Translations under genes and position numbers: made by a program | Shown here: piece after piece, positions 4,648 to 6,605 of the stretch | Numbering within the stretch: the stretch's first letter is position 1 | Layout of the letters: each line of letters starts with the position of its first letter | The notes under the pieces: generated by a model | Database searches by the model: none | The model's input: only the letters and a program-made list of their open reading frames with translations | What the model was told of the DNA's origin: nothing | Source: Bacillota bacterium | Lineage (GTDB): Bacteria; Bacillota; Bacilli; Bacillales; Bacillaceae_J | Assembly: GCA_023457235.1 (NCBI GenBank) | Contig: JAEWMK010000339.1 | Coordinates: 1 to 6,605 of the forward strand | Reading direction: 5' to 3' | DNA length: 6,605 nucleotides

Positions 4648-6528
4648 TTATTTAGGTTCTACTAGCAAGTATCCAGTCATCTCTTGGTGCAAGGCAGAGC
4701 AGAAGTTAGTACATGCAATCGGGAATACACCTGATTTATTAGCTACAAATTCTATTGTGTTTGTTTCCCCAGGTTGAATCTCCATATTCTGGTTATATCT
4801 TGTTATACCAAAACCATGGGTGATATCTTGATCCAAATCAATATTGGTAATATAGAATACCACCTTGTCACCCTGTTTAACCTTTACTTGGTCCGGAATA
4901 TCGCTCTTACTATCAAAAATAAAGCGGGAGCGTACAGCTATTCCATAGACGTGAACTTCATTACCTTTCCGTTCAATACGGGTGTCCTCCGCTTTCCATT
5001 CAGAATTTGGACGATTTTCTTCTTTAGGATAGGTTTTAATAGGCTTAATCTTATCCGCCTTAATCATTTGGGCATAGTGGGGTTCCGGATCAACCGGTGC
5101 ATCATAAACCAACTCCATTTTTTCACCGGAAATATCGATTAGCTGTAAGCTTTCCGGATGGGATGGTCCAACAGATAAATAGGAATCCTTTGCAATCTTA
5201 TTTAATGATACTAGCCAATTTCCATCTGGTGATGCAGAGTCACCCTCAGCAGCAGATGCATGGCCTGGTGAATATTGAACTGGGATTTTATCAAGTACTT
5301 CCCCAGTCTCAATGTTAAATTTAGTGATAGCACTATCAATAAACAGAGTAGTATATGCATTTCCACGGTCATCAAACTGTGTATGCAGTGGTCCTAGACC
5401 AACCTCAACTTCATGTTTGCGAACAGAGTCGTAGGTTAACACCGGCATACCTTTAGCTTCACCTTCATAATCTTTATTTTTAATCGCAGTCATTGCCTTT
5501 TCAAAATCATAAACAGTTGAAGTTGGTGATAGTTTACCGCTTGAAATAAAGTATTTACCATCCGGCGTAAAATCTACACCATGTGGGCTTTTAGCTACTG
5601 GAATCAAAAACACGTAACCTGGAGTCTTTACAGGGTCAAACATTTTTGCTCCATTAACTTCTGTATAATTCCCATTTTCAACCTCTTTTTCAATACCCCT
5701 CCAATTAAATAGTACAAGGTAGTCACGATCATTTTTTGAAGCCCCAACTTCCAGCGTTGTAATTGCTTCTTCCGTATTGTACGTAGACATTATTGCCCAG
5801 CCATCAGATACTTTTTTACCTGCATCTGATAAATCATAATTCCAAGGCGGCATCATTACTTCCCATGCTAATCCTAATTTTTTCTTTTCAAAATCATACT
5901 TTACAGCCGCCATAACTCCTTTATATTCTTCACTATATCTATCTAATTCGGCATATTCACCATCGAGTGGTCTTGAGAACCGAGTCGGTAAGAATAAGTA
6001 TTCAGAGTTTGGTGTTACAAAGGCCGCACAATGTGGACCACTAAGATTAGGAATCGGTCCTAAAATATCAACTGTATGGAACGTTTGCAAATCAATTACT
6101 GCAGCTCTATCATTTTGAACATCTGTTGCAAATAATACTCTTCCATCATACTCGCCTTCGGTTTCACTAATTGCAACGTGATGTAGATCACCCCAAGTAT
6201 ACTCTCCTAACATTTCCTTCGTTTTTTTGCTCCAACCGTAACCCGCTGCTGATTCAGGAGTAAATACTGGCAGTGTACGTATACGTCTCATTGATGGGAC
6301 ACCGTATACAAAAATGTTTCCAGAATGGCCACCAGATGCAAATAGGTAATAATCATCCAAACTACCCGGTGGTACATATGTCTTTTCTGCAGCCGTTTTT
6401 GAAACTGGTGGTGCAAAACTGTCTGTTGCGGCAGGCTTTTGGAAATCAACGAATAGTGATGCAATTAAAGAGCCTGATATCAAACCTGCGGCAAGTGGTG
6501 TTATCCACTTTTTCTTATTAAACCCCAT
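4648..6528 (-). CDS. nosZ: NosZ, nitrous oxide reductase, clade II (Sec-type)
   Basis: The 626-residue copper enzyme that reduces N2O to N2 as the last step of denitrification. The leader (KKK at 5-7, then hydrophobic about 8-27) has no twin-arginine motif, which marks the clade II form; it could remain as a membrane anchor. Residues about 50-500 form the seven-bladed beta-propeller binding the CuZ cluster. Its seven histidines, matched to known NosZ by spacing, are H116 and H117 (DLHHVA), H166 (GPHC), H316 (SPHG), H382 (PLHTQF), H423 (PGHAS) and H484 (PEPHY). Residues about 525-626 are the cupredoxin CuA domain with H571 (THGFG) and the C-terminal motif CTNFCSALHQEM, giving C606, C610, H614 and M617. 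Where proteobacterial NosZ has Trp between the cysteines, this one has Asn608, a backbone ligand position. The start ATG has GGAGGG 7 nt upstream and follows the cytochrome gene by 12 bp, so they are cotranscribed. Nothing in the sequence is broken, but maturation needs NosDYF. Confidence 0.98.
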   Translation of the reverse strand: MGFNKKKWITPLAAGLISGSLIASLFVDFQKPAATDSFAPPVSKTAAEKTYVPPGSLDDYYLFASGGHSGNIFVYGVPSMRRIRTLPVFTPESAAGYGWSKKTKEMLGEYTWGDLHHVAISETEGEYDGRVLFATDVQNDRAAVIDLQTFHTVDILGPIPNLSGPHCAAFVTPNSEYLFLPTRFSRPLDGEYAELDRYSEEYKGVMAAVKYDFEKKKLGLAWEVMMPPWNYDLSDAGKKVSDGWAIMSTYNTEEAITTLEVGASKNDRDYLVLFNWRGIEKEVENGNYTEVNGAKMFDPVKTPGYVFLIPVAKSPHGVDFTPDGKYFISSGKLSPTSTVYDFEKAMTAIKNKDYEGEAKGMPVLTYDSVRKHEVEVGLGPLHTQFDDRGNAYTTLFIDSAITKFNIETGEVLDKIPVQYSPGHASAAEGDSASPDGNWLVSLNKIAKDSYLSVGPSHPESLQLIDISGEKMELVYDAPVDPEPHYAQMIKADKIKPIKTYPKEENRPNSEWKAEDTRIERKGNEVHVYGIAVRSRFIFDSKSDIPDQVKVKQGDKVVFYITNIDLDQDITHGFGITRYNQNMEIQPGETNTIEFVANKSGVFPIACTNFCSALHQEMTGYLLVEPK

Positions 6529-6535
6529 TATTGTT

Positions 6536-6541
6536 CCCTCC
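6536..6541 (-). promoter_or_regulatory. Ribosome binding site of nosZ
   Basis: GGAGGG on the minus strand lies 7 nt before the ATG at 6528 and touches the TAG of the upstream gene. It fixes the nosZ start and indicates coupled translation. Confidence 0.8.
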
Positions 6542-6605
6542 TATTTTGTTTTTTCTGTTAAAAGTGCTGCAATCTTGTCCTTTTCTTCATCAGTAAGCTT
6601 TAAGT
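6541..6605 (-). CDS. C-terminal end of a probable c-type cytochrome upstream of nosZ (partial)
   Basis: The minus strand has an open frame from the window edge to TAG at 6543-6541, giving about 20 codons ending LTDEEKDKIAALLTEKTK. Such a charged helix, with the pattern LTDEEKDKIAALL, is typical of the last helix of small class I cytochromes c. In Bacillaceae nos clusters the gene just before nosZ is commonly a membrane-bound cytochrome c (called nosC) thought to pass electrons to NosZ. The haem-binding CXXCH is outside the window, so the identity is inferred from the tail and from position. It sits 12 bp from nosZ and is surely in the same operon. Confidence 0.65.
   Translation of the reverse strand, partial: LKLTDEEKDKIAALLTEKTK

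Noticed and set aside
4774..5318. Plus-strand open frames opposite nosZ
   Set aside because: They are shadows of the nosZ coding sequence with no ribosome binding sites or recognisable protein features.

Overview
The window is part of a nitrous-oxide-reductase (nos) gene cluster from a low-GC Gram-positive bacterium, most likely a denitrifying member of the Bacillaceae. This rests on AT-rich codon use, strong GGAGG-type ribosome binding sites, the gene order cytochrome c - nosZ - nosD - nosY - nosF, and a NosZ with a Sec-like rather than a twin-arginine leader (clade II type). The species cannot be fixed from the sequence alone.

Almost everything is read on the minus strand, so the biological order runs from high to low coordinates. 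At 6541-6605 is the C-terminal tail of an upstream gene, probably the cytochrome c usually called nosC. NosZ follows 12 bp later (4648-6528), with all the copper-ligand residues expected for CuZ and CuA. Next comes a gene-free stretch of about 270 bp (4375-4647), almost entirely made of nested inverted repeats. Then come nosD (3013-4374), nosY (2256-3056) and nosF (1579-2259). nosD and nosY overlap by 44 bp and nosY and nosF by an ATGA, so these three look like one translationally coupled unit. The last gene on this strand is a MocR-type (GntR/aminotransferase) regulator with its own recognisable -10 box (55-1485). At the left edge, a plus-strand open frame (2-76) looks like the tail of a convergent gene.

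In this system NosZ reduces N2O to N2 outside the cytoplasmic membrane with electrons from a c-type cytochrome. NosD, NosY and NosF form the ABC-type assembly machine needed to build the CuZ site.

Two points stand out. nosF carries one in-frame TAA at codon 88, between Walker A and the ABC signature, while the reading frame and all downstream motifs are otherwise intact. This is a recent nonsense mutation, a sequencing error or, less likely, tolerated readthrough. Second, the nosZ-nosD spacer holds a compact, highly foldable repeat with the look of a small non-autonomous mobile element or a structured RNA, inserted in what should be a continuous operon. I saw no wholly new system. No nosL or nosR-like gene is visible in this window.
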